Shown piece by piece: positions 11,305-22,218 of a DNA stretch of 32,666 bases. The notes beneath the pieces are model-generated. The model did not search any database and was not told the origin of the DNA. It saw only the letters and a program-made list of their open reading frames with translations. Within the stretch, counting starts at the first letter, position 1, and each line of letters starts with the position of its first letter. The stretch is from Rubrivivax sp. (lineage in GTDB: Bacteria; Pseudomonadota; Gammaproteobacteria; Burkholderiales; Burkholderiaceae_C), in contig JAEUPC010000192.1 in assembly GCA_016789865.1 (NCBI GenBank), positions 1 to 32,666 of the forward strand, given 5' to 3'. Both the position numbers and the translations under genes were made by a program.

Positions 11305-12161
11305 CGGAACACCTCGGCGAAGCGCCGTTCCACGAGGCGGTTGGAGACGACGATGATGGCCGCCAGTGCCACGAGGATGATCACTGCCACCACCGCGCCC
11401 AGCGGCCAGTTCAGCGTGTTCAGGAACTCGTCGTAGGCCAGCGTGGAAGCCACCTTCAGCCGCCGCCCCCCGAGGATGGCCGGCGTGGCGAAGGCGCTGG
11501 CCGCCAGCGCGAAGACGATGATGCCGCCGGCCAGCATGCCCGGCACGACTTGCGGCAGCACGATGCGCCGCGCGATCGCCCACGGGCCCGCGCCCAGCGA
11601 CAGCGCGGCGTTCTCGACCTGCGGGTCGAGCTTCTGCAGCGAGGCCCACACCGCCAGCACCATGTAGGGCATCAGCACGTGCGTCAGGCCCACCACCACG
11701 CCGGTCTCGGTGAACATGAAGGGCACCGGCGAGCTGATCAGCCCAGCGCCCATCAGCACCTTGTTGACCAACGCGTTGTTGCCGCCGAACAGCAACGCCC
11801 AGCCAAGGGTGCGCGCCACCACCGAAATCAACAGCGGCCCCAGCAGCACCAGCAGGAAGATGCCGCGCCACGGGCTGCGCATGCGGTGCAGGATGTAGGC
11901 CTCGGGCGCGCCGAACACGGCGGTGAGCACGGTCACCCACACGGCGATGCGCAGCGTGCGCAGAAACACCTCGTGGAAGTAGTCGTCGGTGACGACCTCG
12001 CGCCAGTTCTTCAGGATGAACACACGCTCGATGCCCTTGTACTGCCCCCAGTCGTGGAACGACAGCAGCACCGTCATCACGATGGGCACCAGCACGATCA
12101 GCGCGAACAGCAGCAGCGCCGGCAGGCTGAGCGCGTAGGGCGCGAAGCGGCGGCTGCTCAT
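11301..12161 (-). CDS. ABC transporter permease, PotB type
   Basis: 286-residue inner-membrane permease. It has an N-terminal hydrophobic helix (ALSLPALLLFALIVLVPIVMTVLLSF), several further helices and the EAA loop VENAALSLGAGPWAIARRIVLPQVVPG. The motif FATPAILGGRR is characteristic of PotB/opine-type permeases. The start at 12161 overlaps by ATGA with a 14-codon mini-ORF that bridges from the ATPase gene. The C-terminus (VSNRLVERRFAEVFR) is complete. It forms the membrane channel with the PotC-type protein. Confidence 0.93.
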   Translation of the reverse strand: MSSRRFAPYALSLPALLLFALIVLVPIVMTVLLSFHDWGQYKGIERVFILKNWREVVTDDYFHEVFLRTLRIAVWVTVLTAVFGAPEAYILHRMRSPWRGIFLLVLLGPLLISVVARTLGWALLFGGNNALVNKVLMGAGLISSPVPFMFTETGVVVGLTHVLMPYMVLAVWASLQKLDPQVENAALSLGAGPWAIARRIVLPQVVPGMLAGGIIVFALAASAFATPAILGGRRLKVASTLAYDEFLNTLNWPLGAVVAVIILVALAAIIVVSNRLVERRFAEVFR

Positions 12162-12201
12162 GGTCGCCGCCCGGCCCTCGGGGCCAGCCTGCGCTTGGGC
12201 A

Positions 12202-12202
<1 letters not shown>
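12158..12202 (-). CDS. 14-codon mini-ORF spanning the ATPase-permease gap (possible translational relay)
   Basis: The ATG at 12202 shares one base with the TGA of the ATPase gene (TGATG). The frame runs 14 codons (MPKRRLAPRAGRRP) and stops at a TGA overlapping the ATG of the PotB-type permease (ATGA). The peptide is very basic and too short to judge by codon use. It is listed because an identical arrangement exists at the next junction. Chance is a real alternative in such GC-rich DNA. Confidence 0.22.
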
Positions 12203-13317
<1,115 letters not shown>

Positions 13318-13364
13318 TGCCGCCGCCGACGCTGCGAATGCGGTTCGAGGTGCGTTCCGTGAAG

Positions 13365-13388
13365 GCGGGCGACGCTCAGGGCGCCCGC
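13365..13388 (-). terminator. Stem-loop between binding-protein and ATPase genes (possible attenuator or mRNA stabiliser)
   Basis: GCGGGCG (13365-13371) pairs with CGCCCGC (13382-13388) around a 10-base loop. It lies in the 99-base gap, the largest inside the operon. No T-run follows on the minus strand. In many importer operons a stem-loop at this point keeps binding-protein mRNA more abundant than that of the membrane parts; that role here is inferred. Confidence 0.4.
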
Positions 13389-13416
13389 GTCTTCATTGCT
13401 CGTTGGCCGGCGGGGG

Positions 13417-14466
13417 TCAGCGCTCGATCTCGCGCGTCCAGCGCTTGTTCCACTCGTCGCGCACCTTGTTGATCTGGTCCCAGTCGACGGTCTTCAGCGA
13501 GCTCACCTGGTCGCCGTAGGGCAGGCCCTTTTGCTGGTCGGGGGCGAGCGTGACCTTGCGGTTGGTCGGGCCGAAGCCGGCGCCCTTGGCGAGGATCAAC
13601 TGCACCTCGGGGCTCACCAGGTACTGCATGAAGGCCTGCGCCTCCTTGTCGTTCTTCGAACCCGCCACCGGGCAGGCCGCCACGCCCAGCGCCACGCCGC
13701 CTTCCTTTGGGTAGATGAACTCGATCGGGAAGCCGGTCTGGTCGGCCAGCGCCTTGGCGCGGCCCGAACCCCACACGCCGATCACCGCCTGGCCCGACTG
13801 GAACAGCTCGGTCATCTTGCCCGGCGAGGGCTCGTAGGCCAGCACGTTGGGACCGAGGTCGTTCTTGAAGGCGGCAAAGCCGGGGTCGATGCGGCCCTCG
13901 CCGCCGCCGCGCACCCGCGCCATCATCACCACGGCGTGCAGGCCGTAGGTGTTGTTCATCGGCGGGACGACGAGCTTCTTCTTGTACTTCGGGTCCTTCA
14001 GGTCTTCCCACGAAGTGGGCGCGGCCCACTTGTTCTCTTCGAAGACCTTCTTCTTGTACATGATGCCGGTGCCGACCATGCCCACGCCGATCGCCTTGTT
14101 CGACTTGAAGTGCATGATCGAGTAGACGTCCTTGTAGACGTCGGCAGCGGCCAGCGTGCCGCAGAAGCCGAGTTCCACGGCCTGGTACATCGGGCCGTCG
14201 TCGACGATGATGGCGTCGATGACCTGGTTGCCCTTCTGCGCCTGCAGCTTGGCCAGCGTGTCGGTGGAGTTGCCCGCCACGAACTCGACCTTCAGGTTGT
14301 GCTTGGCGGCAAACGCGGGGAGCACCTGCTCGCGCATCGTCTTCTCGAACGAGCCGCCGTAGCCGGCCAGGGTGAAGGTCTTCTGCTGCGCAACGGCCTG
14401 CGCGCCGATGCCGGCCAAAGCCAGCGCCGCAGCGAGCGCCGCGAACCTGCGGGTAGCGACAGTCAT
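13417..14466 (-). CDS. Periplasmic solute-binding protein, PotD/family-1 type
   Basis: 349-residue binding protein, first gene of the amine-uptake and oxidation operon. A Sec signal peptide is clear (MTVATRRFAALAAALALAGIGAQAVAQ, cleavage near residue 26). The mature start QKTFTLAGYGGSFEKTMREQVLPAF is typical of the spermidine/putrescine- and opine-binding group. Further family-like segments are DAIIVDDGPMYQAVELGF, PTSWEDLKDPKYKKKLVVPP and FQSGQAVIGVWGSGRA. The ATG at 14466 has a strong ribosome site (GGAGGAG, 14473-14479) six bases upstream. A sigma-70-like promoter and a dyad lie further upstream, and the LysR gene is divergent. The ligand is not readable from sequence. Confidence 0.92.
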   Translation of the reverse strand: MTVATRRFAALAAALALAGIGAQAVAQQKTFTLAGYGGSFEKTMREQVLPAFAAKHNLKVEFVAGNSTDTLAKLQAQKGNQVIDAIIVDDGPMYQAVELGFCGTLAAADVYKDVYSIMHFKSNKAIGVGMVGTGIMYKKKVFEENKWAAPTSWEDLKDPKYKKKLVVPPMNNTYGLHAVVMMARVRGGGEGRIDPGFAAFKNDLGPNVLAYEPSPGKMTELFQSGQAVIGVWGSGRAKALADQTGFPIEFIYPKEGGVALGVAACPVAGSKNDKEAQAFMQYLVSPEVQLILAKGAGFGPTNRKVTLAPDQQKGLPYGDQVSSLKTVDWDQINKVRDEWNKRWTREIER

Positions 14467-14502
14467 GGGGGTCTCCTCCGGGGTGGGCTTGAAACGGGCG
14501 CG

Positions 14503-14531
14503 ATCATCGGCAGCGCTCTGTATGCTGTCAA
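14503..14531 (-). promoter_or_regulatory. Sigma-70-type promoter of the amine-uptake/oxidation operon
   Basis: On the minus strand a perfect TTGACA (-35, 14526-14531) is followed after exactly 17 bases by GATGAT (-10, 14503-14508, four of six matches). Transcription would start near 14496, about 30 bases before the ATG of the binding-protein gene and just ahead of its GGAGGAG ribosome site. Confidence 0.6.
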
Positions 14532-14533
14532 AT

Positions 14534-14553
14534 AGCCAGATCGCAGGCTGGCT
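14534..14553. promoter_or_regulatory. Candidate LysR operator dyad
   Basis: AGCCAG (14534-14539) and CTGGCT (14548-14553) form a perfect 6-bp inverted repeat with an 8-base spacer. It lies immediately upstream of the -35 box of the operon promoter and between two divergent genes, which suits a LysR activator site that also autoregulates. A T-N11-A pattern starts at 14533. Binding itself is inferred. Confidence 0.4.
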
Positions 14554-14577
14554 TGCGTTCATGTTATGGAGGGCCGC

Positions 14578-15519
14578 ATGCTCCACCCGCGGCAGATCGA
14601 GGCCTTTCGCTGGGTGATGCTGCGCGGCAGCGTCACCGGCGCGGCAGCAGCGTTGGCGGTCTCGCAACCGGCCATCAGCCGGCTGGTCCGCGACCTCGAG
14701 GCCGACACCGGCCTCACGCTCTTCGAGCGGCGGGGCAACCACCTGCTGCCCACGCCCGAGGCGACCTTGCTGCTGGCCGAGGCCGAGCGCTATGCCACCG
14801 GCCTGCATGCGCTGACCCGCTTTGCCGCCGACCTGCGGGCCCACCGGGGCGGGCGACTGCGCGTCGCCGCGCTGCCGGCGATGGCCATGGGGTTCCTGCC
14901 GCGCTTCGCATCGAAGTTTCTCGAGGGCCGCGAGCGGGCCAAGATGCACCTGAGCGGCATGCCTTCTCACCTGGTCATCGACGCGGTGCAGGTCGGCCAG
15001 GCCGACATCGGGCTGGCGGCTGCACCGCCCGAGCGGCCGGGGCTGCAGATCGAGTCGCTGGCCTCGAGGGCCGTGCTGGCCGTGCCCTCGGGCCACCGCC
15101 TGGCACGCCGGCGCTCGGTGACGCTGCCTGATCTGGCCGGCGAACGGGTCGTGGCGCTGAGCGAGCCGACGATCTTCTCGGTGCACACCGACACGCTGCT
15201 CGCCGGCATCGCGCACGACGTGGTGGCCACCACGCCGCTGTCGGGCATCGCCTGCGCGCTCGTCGCCGAGGGCCTCGGGGTGGCGATCGTCGACCCGTTC
15301 TCGGTGGGCGACTACCTCGAGCGCGGCGTGGTGGCCATCGCGCTGCAGCCGCGCTTCGACGTGCGCATCGCGATGATCACCTCGGCACACCACCGGCCTT
15401 CGGCCCTGGCCGGCGAATTCATCGAGGCGTTGCGGGCCTACGTGAACCGCCCCGTGGCGCGGGCCGCATCGAGGGGGCCCTCCGCCCGGGCTTCGGCGCG
15501 TCCCGCGGCGCCGGGCTGA
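14578..15519 (+). CDS. LysR-family transcriptional regulator, OccR/NocR-like
   Basis: 313-residue DNA-binding regulator. The N-terminal winged helix-turn-helix reads LHPRQIEAFRWVMLRGSVTGAAAALAVSQPAISRLVRDLE, close in style to the opine-responsive OccR/NocR subgroup, including FERRGNHLLPTPEA. The rest is the two-lobed effector-binding domain. The ATG at 14578 is preferred because GGAGGG (14568-14573) lies four bases upstream; the ATG at 14566 would bury that site in the coding region. It is divergent from the binding-protein gene across about 110 bases and probably activates that operon when the substrate, or an oxidation product, is present. The C-terminal 15 residues are Ala/Arg-rich. Confidence 0.92.
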   Translation: MLHPRQIEAFRWVMLRGSVTGAAAALAVSQPAISRLVRDLEADTGLTLFERRGNHLLPTPEATLLLAEAERYATGLHALTRFAADLRAHRGGRLRVAALPAMAMGFLPRFASKFLEGRERAKMHLSGMPSHLVIDAVQVGQADIGLAAAPPERPGLQIESLASRAVLAVPSGHRLARRRSVTLPDLAGERVVALSEPTIFSVHTDTLLAGIAHDVVATTPLSGIACALVAEGLGVAIVDPFSVGDYLERGVVAIALQPRFDVRIAMITSAHHRPSALAGEFIEALRAYVNRPVARAASRGPSARASARPAAPG

Positions 15520-15571
15520 TCGGCAGCAGGCATCGGGGCCACCGATCGGCCAGCCCTGGGGCGGTTGCCCG

Positions 15572-17158
15572 CTACTCCCACTCGATCGTCGCCGGCGGCT
15601 TGCTGCTCACGTCGTAGGTGACGCGGTTGATGCCGCGCACTTCGTTGATGATGCGCGAGCTCACCTTCTTGAGCAGCGCGTAGGGCAGCTCGGCCCAGTC
15701 GGCGGTCATGAAGTCGCTGGTGTGTACGGCGCGCAGCGCCACCACGTGGTCGTAGGTGCGGCCGTCGCCCATCACGCCCACGCTCTTCACCGGCAGGAAG
15801 ACGGCGAAGGCCTGGCTCGTCAGGTCGTACCAGCTCTTGCCGCTGGCCGGGTCCACCGTGGCGCGCAGCTCGTCGATGAAGATGGCGTCGGCGCGGCGCA
15901 GCAGATCGGCGTACTCGCGCTTCACTTCGCCGAGGATGCGCACGCCCAGGCCGGGGCCCGGGAACGGGTGGCGATACACCATCTCCGGCGGCAGACCGAG
16001 CGCCACGCCGAGTTCGCGCACCTCGTCCTTGAACAGGTCGCGCAGCGGCTCCAGCAGCTTCAACCCCAGCGTCTCGGGCAACCCGCCGACGTTGTGGTGG
16101 CTCTTGATGGTGGTGGCCTTCTTGGTCTTCGCGCCGCCGCTCTCGATGACGTCGGGGTAGATCGTGCCCTGCGCCAGCCACTTGGCGTTCGGGCGCTTCT
16201 TCGCCTCGCGCTGGAAGACTTCGACGAACTCGCGGCCGATGATCTTGCGCTTGGCCTCGGGGTCGCCTGCGCCCTTCAAGTGGCCAAGGAATTGGTCGCT
16301 GGCATCGACATGCAGCACGCGCGCGTGCAGGCGCCCGGCGAACATCTCCATCACCATCTGCGCCTCGTTCAGGCGCAACAGGCCGTGGTCGACGAAGACG
16401 CAGGTGAGCTGGTCGCCGATGGCGCGGTGGATGAGCGCGGCGGCCACGCTGGAATCGACCCCGCCCGAAAGGCCGAGGATCACCTCTTCGCTGCCCACCC
16501 GTGCGCGAATGGCTGCCACCGCCTCGGCAATGTGGTCGCGCATCACCCAGTCGGGCCTCGCGCCACAGATGCCGAGCACGAAGCGTTCGAGCAGCGCGCG
16601 GCCTTGCTTCGTGTGCGTGACCTCGGGGTGGAATTGCACGCCGTAGAAGCGGCGCGCCTCGTCGGCCATGCCGGCGATCGGGCAGCTGGGCGTGCTGGCC
16701 ATCAGCTTGAAGCCGGGCGGCAGCTCGGTGACCTTGTCGCCGTGGCTCATCCAGACTTCCAGCATGCCGTGGCCTTCGGCGGTGGCGCGATCTTGAATGC
16801 CTTCGAGCAGCTTGGTGTGGCCGCGCGCGCGCACCTCGGCGTAGCCGAACTCGCGGTGCGTGCTGGCATCGACCTGCCCGCCCAGCTGCACCGCCATCGT
16901 GAACATGCCGTAGCAGATGCCGAGCACCGGCGCGCCGAGTTCGAAGACCTGCGCCGGCGCGCGCAGCCCGTGCTCTTCGTAGGTGCTGGCGTGGCTGCCC
17001 GAGAGGATGATGCCCTTCGGGTTGAACTCGCGGATGAACTGCGCCGAGACGTCGTTGGGGTGGATCTCGCAGTAGACATGCGCCTCGCGCACGCGGCGGG
17101 CGATCAGTTGCGTGACCTGCGAGCCGAAATCGAGGATGAGGATCTTGTCGTGGGGCAT
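15572..17158 (-). CDS. guaA: GMP synthase (glutamine-hydrolysing)
   Basis: 528-residue cytoplasmic enzyme making GMP from XMP, ATP and glutamine. The N-terminal class I amidotransferase has nucleophile Cys82 (GICYGM) and His177/Glu179 (FHPE). The ATP-pyrophosphatase domain has the PP-loop SGGVDSS (231-237). The C-terminal dimerisation domain ends in [18 protein letters not shown], the expected terminus. The stretch [18 protein letters not shown] replaces the common SGGP form, a variant I associate with Burkholderiales. It lies 42 bases after an MFS gene and is probably co-transcribed with guaB. Confidence 0.98.
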   Translation of the reverse strand: MPHDKILILDFGSQVTQLIARRVREAHVYCEIHPNDVSAQFIREFNPKGIILSGSHASTYEEHGLRAPAQVFELGAPVLGICYGMFTMAVQLGGQVDASTHREFGYAEVRARGHTKLLEGIQDRATAEGHGMLEVWMSHGDKVTELPPGFKLMASTPSCPIAGMADEARRFYGVQFHPEVTHTKQGRALLERFVLGICGARPDWVMRDHIAEAVAAIRARVGSEEVILGLSGGVDSSVAAALIHRAIGDQLTCVFVDHGLLRLNEAQMVMEMFAGRLHARVLHVDASDQFLGHLKGAGDPEAKRKIIGREFVEVFQREAKKRPNAKWLAQGTIYPDVIESGGAKTKKATTIKSHHNVGGLPETLGLKLLEPLRDLFKDEVRELGVALGLPPEMVYRHPFPGPGLGVRILGEVKREYADLLRRADAIFIDELRATVDPASGKSWYDLTSQAFAVFLPVKSVGVMGDGRTYDHVVALRAVHTSDFMTADWAELPYALLKKVSSRIINEVRGINRVTYDVSSKPPATIEWE

Positions 17159-17200
17159 GAAGTGCGGTCGCGGAGCGCGCTGCGGCGCATTGCCAGGGGG

Positions 17201-18486
17201 TCAGGCCGGCGTGGTGGCCGGCGCCGCGCTTCGGCGGAAGAAGCCGATGGCGATGATCGCCGCGGCCAGCTGCAGCGCGGCGCACACGAACAGCGGCAGC
17301 CCGATCAGCCAGTGCCCGCGATCGAGGTGCGACACCCAGCGCAGCAGCTCCAGCCCGACAATCGGCGCCAGCACGGCCATCAGGCTGGACAGCGAGGAGA
17401 CCGAACCCATCGTCTGGCCCTGCGTGCGCTCGTCGGCCGCGTTGGAGACGATGCTGTTCATGGCCGCCTGAGCCGCGCCGCCCAGCAGGCCGAGCGTGAT
17501 CACGGCATAGATCTGCCAGCCGGCCGTGGCCAGGCCGAACAACAGGTACGACGCGGCGCCGACGAGCAACCCCACCACCGCCAGCCGCCGGGCAGAGAAG
17601 CGCTGCAGCAGCGGCTTGAGCAGCAGCCCCTGCGAGATGGCGGTGATGACGCCCACCGCGAACAACGACCAGCCCACCTGGGCCGGACCCCAGCCGAACT
17701 TGAACTTGGTGTACAGCACCCAGGTCATGTGCAGCATGAACTGCCCGAGGCTGGACAGCGCAATGACCCACACCAGTGACCCCACGCCCTTGAGCGCGGC
17801 CAGGCCGCGCAGCGCCGCCACCGGGTTCGCCCGTTTCCACTCGAAGGCGCGCCGGCGTTCCACCGGCAGCGACTCGGGCAGCACGAACAGGCCGTACAGC
17901 CCGTTGATCAAGGCCAGGCAACCGGCCACGACGAACGGCAGCCGCACGTCGATGTCGCCGAGCAGGCCACCGACGACCGGCCCGAGGATGAAGCCGATGC
18001 CGAACATCGCGCCCAGCAGGCCGAAGCGCCTTGCGCGGTCTTGCGGCGGCGTGATGTCGGCCACATACGCATTGGCGATCGAGATGTTGCTCTGCATGGC
18101 GCCCGAGAAGAGGCGCACCGCCACCAGCATCCACAGCGCGGTGGCCGCGGCGGTGACGAAGAAGCTCAACGCCAGGCCCAGGAAGCCCAGCAGCAGCACC
18201 GGCCGCCGGCCGTAACGGTCGGACAGGGCCCCGAGCACCGGCGAGCCGAGGAAGTTCGCGATGCCGAAGGCCGCCGTCACGGCCAGGAAGGCCAGCGTCT
18301 GCTCGTCATTGCTGGTGGTGAAGACCCCCACGATGTGCGGCAGCACCGGCACCATCAGGCCGATGGCGATCATGTCGATCACCACCGCCACGAGGATGAA
18401 CGACATCGCCGGCCGGGCTGCCGGTTTACCGGCGGGCCCGGCAGCCCCGCCCTCGGCCAGCGCCGGGGGCGCCGCGGCAGACTCGC

Positions 18487-18490
<4 letters not shown>
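17201..18490 (-). CDS. MFS drug/metabolite exporter (TetA-like) between guaB and guaA
   Basis: 429-residue 12-helix inner-membrane transporter of the major facilitator superfamily. After a cytoplasmic Ala/Gly/Pro-rich leader (about 28 residues), helix 1 begins [25 protein letters not shown], the TetA-like start. Motif [18 protein letters not shown], sits between helices 2 and 3. [12 protein letters not shown] is the motif C-like antiporter signature in helix 5. The ATG at 18490 overlaps the guaB stop as ATGA, so translation is coupled to IMP dehydrogenase. Export of a purine or of a guanine-synthesis inhibitor is a guess from position; the family alone only says proton-coupled efflux. Confidence 0.9.
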
Positions 18491-19959
<1,469 letters not shown>

Positions 19960-19985
19960 GCGAGAAGCTCCGGACGCAAAATGGA

Positions 19986-19991
19986 ATTATA
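19986..19991 (-). promoter_or_regulatory. -10 box of the guaB operon promoter
   Basis: A perfect TATAAT on the minus strand lies 26 bases upstream of the guaB ATG, placing the start of transcription near 19979 with a leader of about 20 bases that holds the GGAG ribosome site. No good -35 hexamer is visible at 16-18 bases. Confidence 0.5.
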
Positions 19992-20082
19992 GGGAGCGGG
20001 ACGCCGCGGCCCGCAGCCGGGGTGCCTCGTCATGAAGCAACTGGCTACCACCCGCTTTGGGCGCGGCACTACACTCGCCGGC

Positions 20083-20697
20083 ATGGTCAAGGCCACGCCA
20101 TCGAATGCTCCTGCCAAGGGTGCCGCGCAGCGGGCCCTTCACCTCGCCGTCGGCCGCTGGCCGCACCTGGCCGCCGCCGTGGTGCTGCTGGCCGCCGCGC
20201 TGACGCCGACGCCGGCCGATGCACAGTGGCGCTGGCGCGATGCCACCGGGCGCATCAACGTCAGCGACCGCCCCCCGCCGCGCGAGGTGCCCGACAAGGA
20301 CATCCTGAGCCGCCCTGCGGTTGCCCCGCAGCCGCGCCGCGAGGCGCCAGCCGACGCCGCCTCGGCGGCAACCGCGGCGGGTGCATCGGCTGCGGCATCG
20401 GCAGCGAGGGCGTCGGGAGCGGCCTCGGCGCCCGCCAGCGGCCTGCAGGCCGAGGTGGAGGCGCGGCGCAAGCGTGCCGAGCAGGAACAAGCCGCGCGCA
20501 CGAAGGCCGAAGAGGAAAAGCTCGCCGCGCAGCGCGCCGAGAACTGCCGCCGCGCGCGTACGCAGGTCGCCACGCTGGAAAGCGGAATCCGCATCGCCCG
20601 CGTCAACGAGCGTGGCGAGCGCGAGGTGCTCGACGACCGCGCGCGGGCCGAAGAGATGCGCGCCGCGAGGGCGGTGATCGCCAGCGACTGCCGATAG
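20083..20697 (+). CDS. DUF4124 domain protein, periplasmic
   Basis: About 204 residues. A hydrophobic signal segment (WPHLAAAVVLLAAALTPTPADA) is followed directly by QWRWRDATGRINVSDRPPPREVPDKDIL, the DUF4124 core, found in many beta- and gammaproteobacterial envelope proteins of unknown function. An Ala/Ser-rich linker and a charged, probably helical Glu/Arg/Lys/Ala segment follow. The C-terminus has a Cys pair in NCRRARTQVATLESG and ASDCR that could form a disulfide. The ATG at 20083 is chosen because codons upstream of it look non-coding; an in-frame ATG at 20032 would add 17 residues. A TACACT sequence at 20070-20075 could be a -10 box giving an almost leaderless message. Confidence 0.75.
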   Translation: MVKATPSNAPAKGAAQRALHLAVGRWPHLAAAVVLLAAALTPTPADAQWRWRDATGRINVSDRPPPREVPDKDILSRPAVAPQPRREAPADAASAATAAGASAAASAARASGAASAPASGLQAEVEARRKRAEQEQAARTKAEEEKLAAQRAENCRRARTQVATLESGIRIARVNERGEREVLDDRARAEEMRAARAVIASDCR

Positions 20698-20713
20698 CTG
20701 CCGGGCAGCGCTG

Positions 20714-21073
20714 TCAGCGCGGCGTGCCGGGCGGCGGGCCGCGGCGAGCGGAACGGGCCTCACCGGCCGCCTGCTGCTTCTCGAGGTGGCTCTTGTAGCG
20801 CAGGCGCCTCGCCTCCTTGGGGTCCACCTGCAGGGGGCGATAGATCTCGACGCGGTCGCGGTCGCGCAGCGGTGCGCTGCCTTCCTGAGCCTTGCACCAG
20901 ATGCCGGTTCGCAACGTGGCGGCATCCAGGCCGTGGCGCTCGACCAACCCGCTGGCGCGCACCGCGTCGGCCAGCGTCGCCCCTTCGGGCATCTGCAGGG
21001 CCACGCAGTCCACCGCGCCAGGCCCTGGCGAGTAGGCCACCTCCACCGACAGCGGGGGGGCCGGCGCGTTCAT
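20714..21073 (-). CDS. rnfH: RnfH family (UPF0125) ubiquitin-fold protein
   Basis: About 119 residues with a beta-grasp core: SVEVAYSPGPGAVDCVALQMPEGATLADAVRASGL and the closing DRDRVEIYRPLQVDPKEARRLRYKSHLEKQ are hallmark RnfH segments. A basic Arg/Pro tail follows. The molecular role of RnfH is unsettled. It usually sits next to ratA, as here, where the ratA stop is 75 bases upstream. The ATG at 21073 gives the normal length. A GTG at 21148, immediately after the ratA stop codon, would add 25 residues and cannot be excluded. Confidence 0.87.
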   Translation of the reverse strand: MNAPAPPLSVEVAYSPGPGAVDCVALQMPEGATLADAVRASGLVERHGLDAATLRTGIWCKAQEGSAPLRDRDRVEIYRPLQVDPKEARRLRYKSHLEKQQAAGEARSARRGPPPGTPR

Positions 21074-21148
21074 CGCGGCCAACCGTCGGCCGATGGCCTG
21101 CGCGACCGGGCGGCAGATCTCGAACCCCCATGCGGGATGCGCAGGCAC

Positions 21149-21601
21149 CTAACGCGCTCCATACACATCCTCGGCGCGGCGCACGAAGGCATCCACCAGC
21201 GTGCTGGCGACGCGGTCGAACACCGGGCTCACGACATGCTCCAGCGCGGGGCTGGCAAACGAGTAGCGCAGGTCGAACTCGATCTTGCAGGCCTGTTCTT
21301 CGCCGCCCGGGCGGCCCAGCGCGTGGAAGAGCCAACGGCCCTCGAGCACCGAGAAGGGGCCATCGACCAGGCTCACGTTGACCGACCGGTCGGCCACATG
21401 CAGGTTGCGCGTGGTGAAGGCATGGCGCACGCCCATGTAGGCCAGGCCGAGCCGGGCGGTCATGCCTGCGGTGTCGGTTTGCAGCACCGCAGCGTCTTCG
21501 CACCAGGGCAAGAACTGCGGGTAGCGCTCGATGCCGGTGACGAGGTCGTACATCTCCCGCGGCGAGTACCACAGCAGCACGGAGCGGCGCACATGCTTCA
21601 T
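21149..21601 (-). CDS. ratA: RatA/Coq10-like START-domain protein
   Basis: 150 residues. The sequence [40 protein letters not shown] is the classic opening of the RatA/Coq10 polyketide-cyclase-like fold. [35 protein letters not shown] is the typical amphipathic C-terminal helix. In E. coli RatA has been described as blocking 70S assembly, while relatives bind ubiquinone; the role here is not readable. It forms an operon with rnfH and is divergent from smpB with only 23 bases between start codons. A GATAAT box only 12 bases upstream implies a nearly leaderless message. Confidence 0.93.
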   Translation of the reverse strand: MKHVRRSVLLWYSPREMYDLVTGIERYPQFLPWCEDAAVLQTDTAGMTARLGLAYMGVRHAFTTRNLHVADRSVNVSLVDGPFSVLEGRWLFHALGRPGGEEQACKIEFDLRYSFASPALEHVVSPVFDRVASTLVDAFVRRAEDVYGAR

Positions 21602-21606
21602 ACAAT
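21601..21606 (+). promoter_or_regulatory. -10 box for smpB
   Basis: TACAAT on the plus strand (five of six matches) ends 18 bases before the smpB ATG and overlaps the ratA start codon. No convincing -35 is seen. The predicted leader is about 12 bases with no ribosome-binding sequence. Confidence 0.45.
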
Positions 21607-21613
21607 GAGCCGA

Positions 21614-21619
21614 ATTATC
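21614..21619 (-). promoter_or_regulatory. -10 box for ratA-rnfH
   Basis: GATAAT on the minus strand (five of six matches) lies 12 bases upstream of the ratA ATG, so the transcript would begin only about five bases before the start codon. No strong -35 box was found; that region lies inside smpB. Confidence 0.4.
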
Positions 21620-21624
21620 CCGCC

Positions 21625-22092
21625 ATGGCCGCCATCGCCGAGAACCGCCGCGCCCGCTTCGACTACCACCTCGAAGAAACCCACGAGGCCGGCATCGTGC
21701 TCGAGGGCTGGGAGATCAAGGCCATTCGTGACGGCCAGGTGCAGCTGACCGACGGCTCTGTCGTCATCCGCGACGGCGAGCTCTACCTCATTGGCTGCCG
21801 CATCAACGCGCTGCGCTCGGCCTCCACCCACGTTCACCCCGAGCCCGACCGCACCAAGAAACTCTTGATGCACAAGGACGAGATCCGCCGGCTGGTGGGC
21901 AAGGTGGAGCAGCGCGGCTTCACGCTCGTGCCGCTGAACCTGCATTACAAGGGCGGCCGCGTGAAGGTGGACATCGCGCTGGCCAAGGGCAAGGCGCAGC
22001 ACGACAAGCGCGAAACGGAGAAGAAACGCGACTGGGAGCGTGAGAAAGCGCGCCTCATGCGCCACAAGGTTTCTTCGCCCGCCAAGGCCTGA
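21625..22092 (+). CDS. smpB: SsrA-binding protein SmpB
   Basis: 155-residue RNA-binding partner of tmRNA in rescuing stalled ribosomes. The conserved core is complete: [33 protein letters not shown], then [11 protein letters not shown], and the C-terminal helix region [19 protein letters not shown] that reads the empty mRNA channel. Length matches the family. The ATG at 21625 is the natural start ([14 protein letters not shown]). Its stop codon provides the first base of a long inverted repeat. No ssrA gene is recognisable in the window. Confidence 0.97.
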   Translation: MAAIAENRRARFDYHLEETHEAGIVLEGWEIKAIRDGQVQLTDGSVVIRDGELYLIGCRINALRSASTHVHPEPDRTKKLLMHKDEIRRLVGKVEQRGFTLVPLNLHYKGGRVKVDIALAKGKAQHDKRETEKKRDWEREKARLMRHKVSSPAKA

Positions 22093-22197
22093 TACGGCTT
22101 CGCATTCAAGGGCGACAACAAGGCGCGAAGCCGAAGACCGTGCTGACGCACGGCGAGGCGAAGCAACGCGGTCAGCGCGTTGAATGCGAAGCCGTAT
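22092..22197. repeat. 106-base element bounded by 18-bp perfect inverted repeats, downstream of smpB
   Basis: The left arm ATACGGCTTCGCATTCAA (22092-22109) is exactly complementary to the right arm at 22180-22197; 70 bases lie between. The interior repeats the arm core GCGAAGCC(G) at 22125-22133, with a shorter GCGAAGC at 22158-22164. It also has its own pairings: CCGTG/CACGG near 22139-22153 and GCTGAC (22142-22147) with GTCAGC (22171-22176). It lies between the convergent genes smpB and the cystathionine lyase. It may be a bidirectional terminator or one copy of a dispersed palindromic element. No coding frame is apparent. Confidence 0.7.
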
Positions 22198-22218
22198 GAA
22201 GCGGCGGGCACCAGCGGT

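Noticed and set aside
14566-14577. ATG at 14566 as the LysR start
   Set aside because: It would place the strong GGAGGG ribosome site inside the gene, and the family N-terminus begins at the next ATG.
15518-15547. GATCGG/CCGATC inverted repeat between the convergent LysR and guaA genes
   Set aside because: Only six pairs with an 18-base loop and no T-run; too weak to call a terminator.
15438-18134. An 898-codon minus-strand frame running through guaA and the MFS gene out of frame
   Set aside because: Composition is Arg/Gly/Ala-rich without motifs, while guaA and the MFS protein are complete in another frame.
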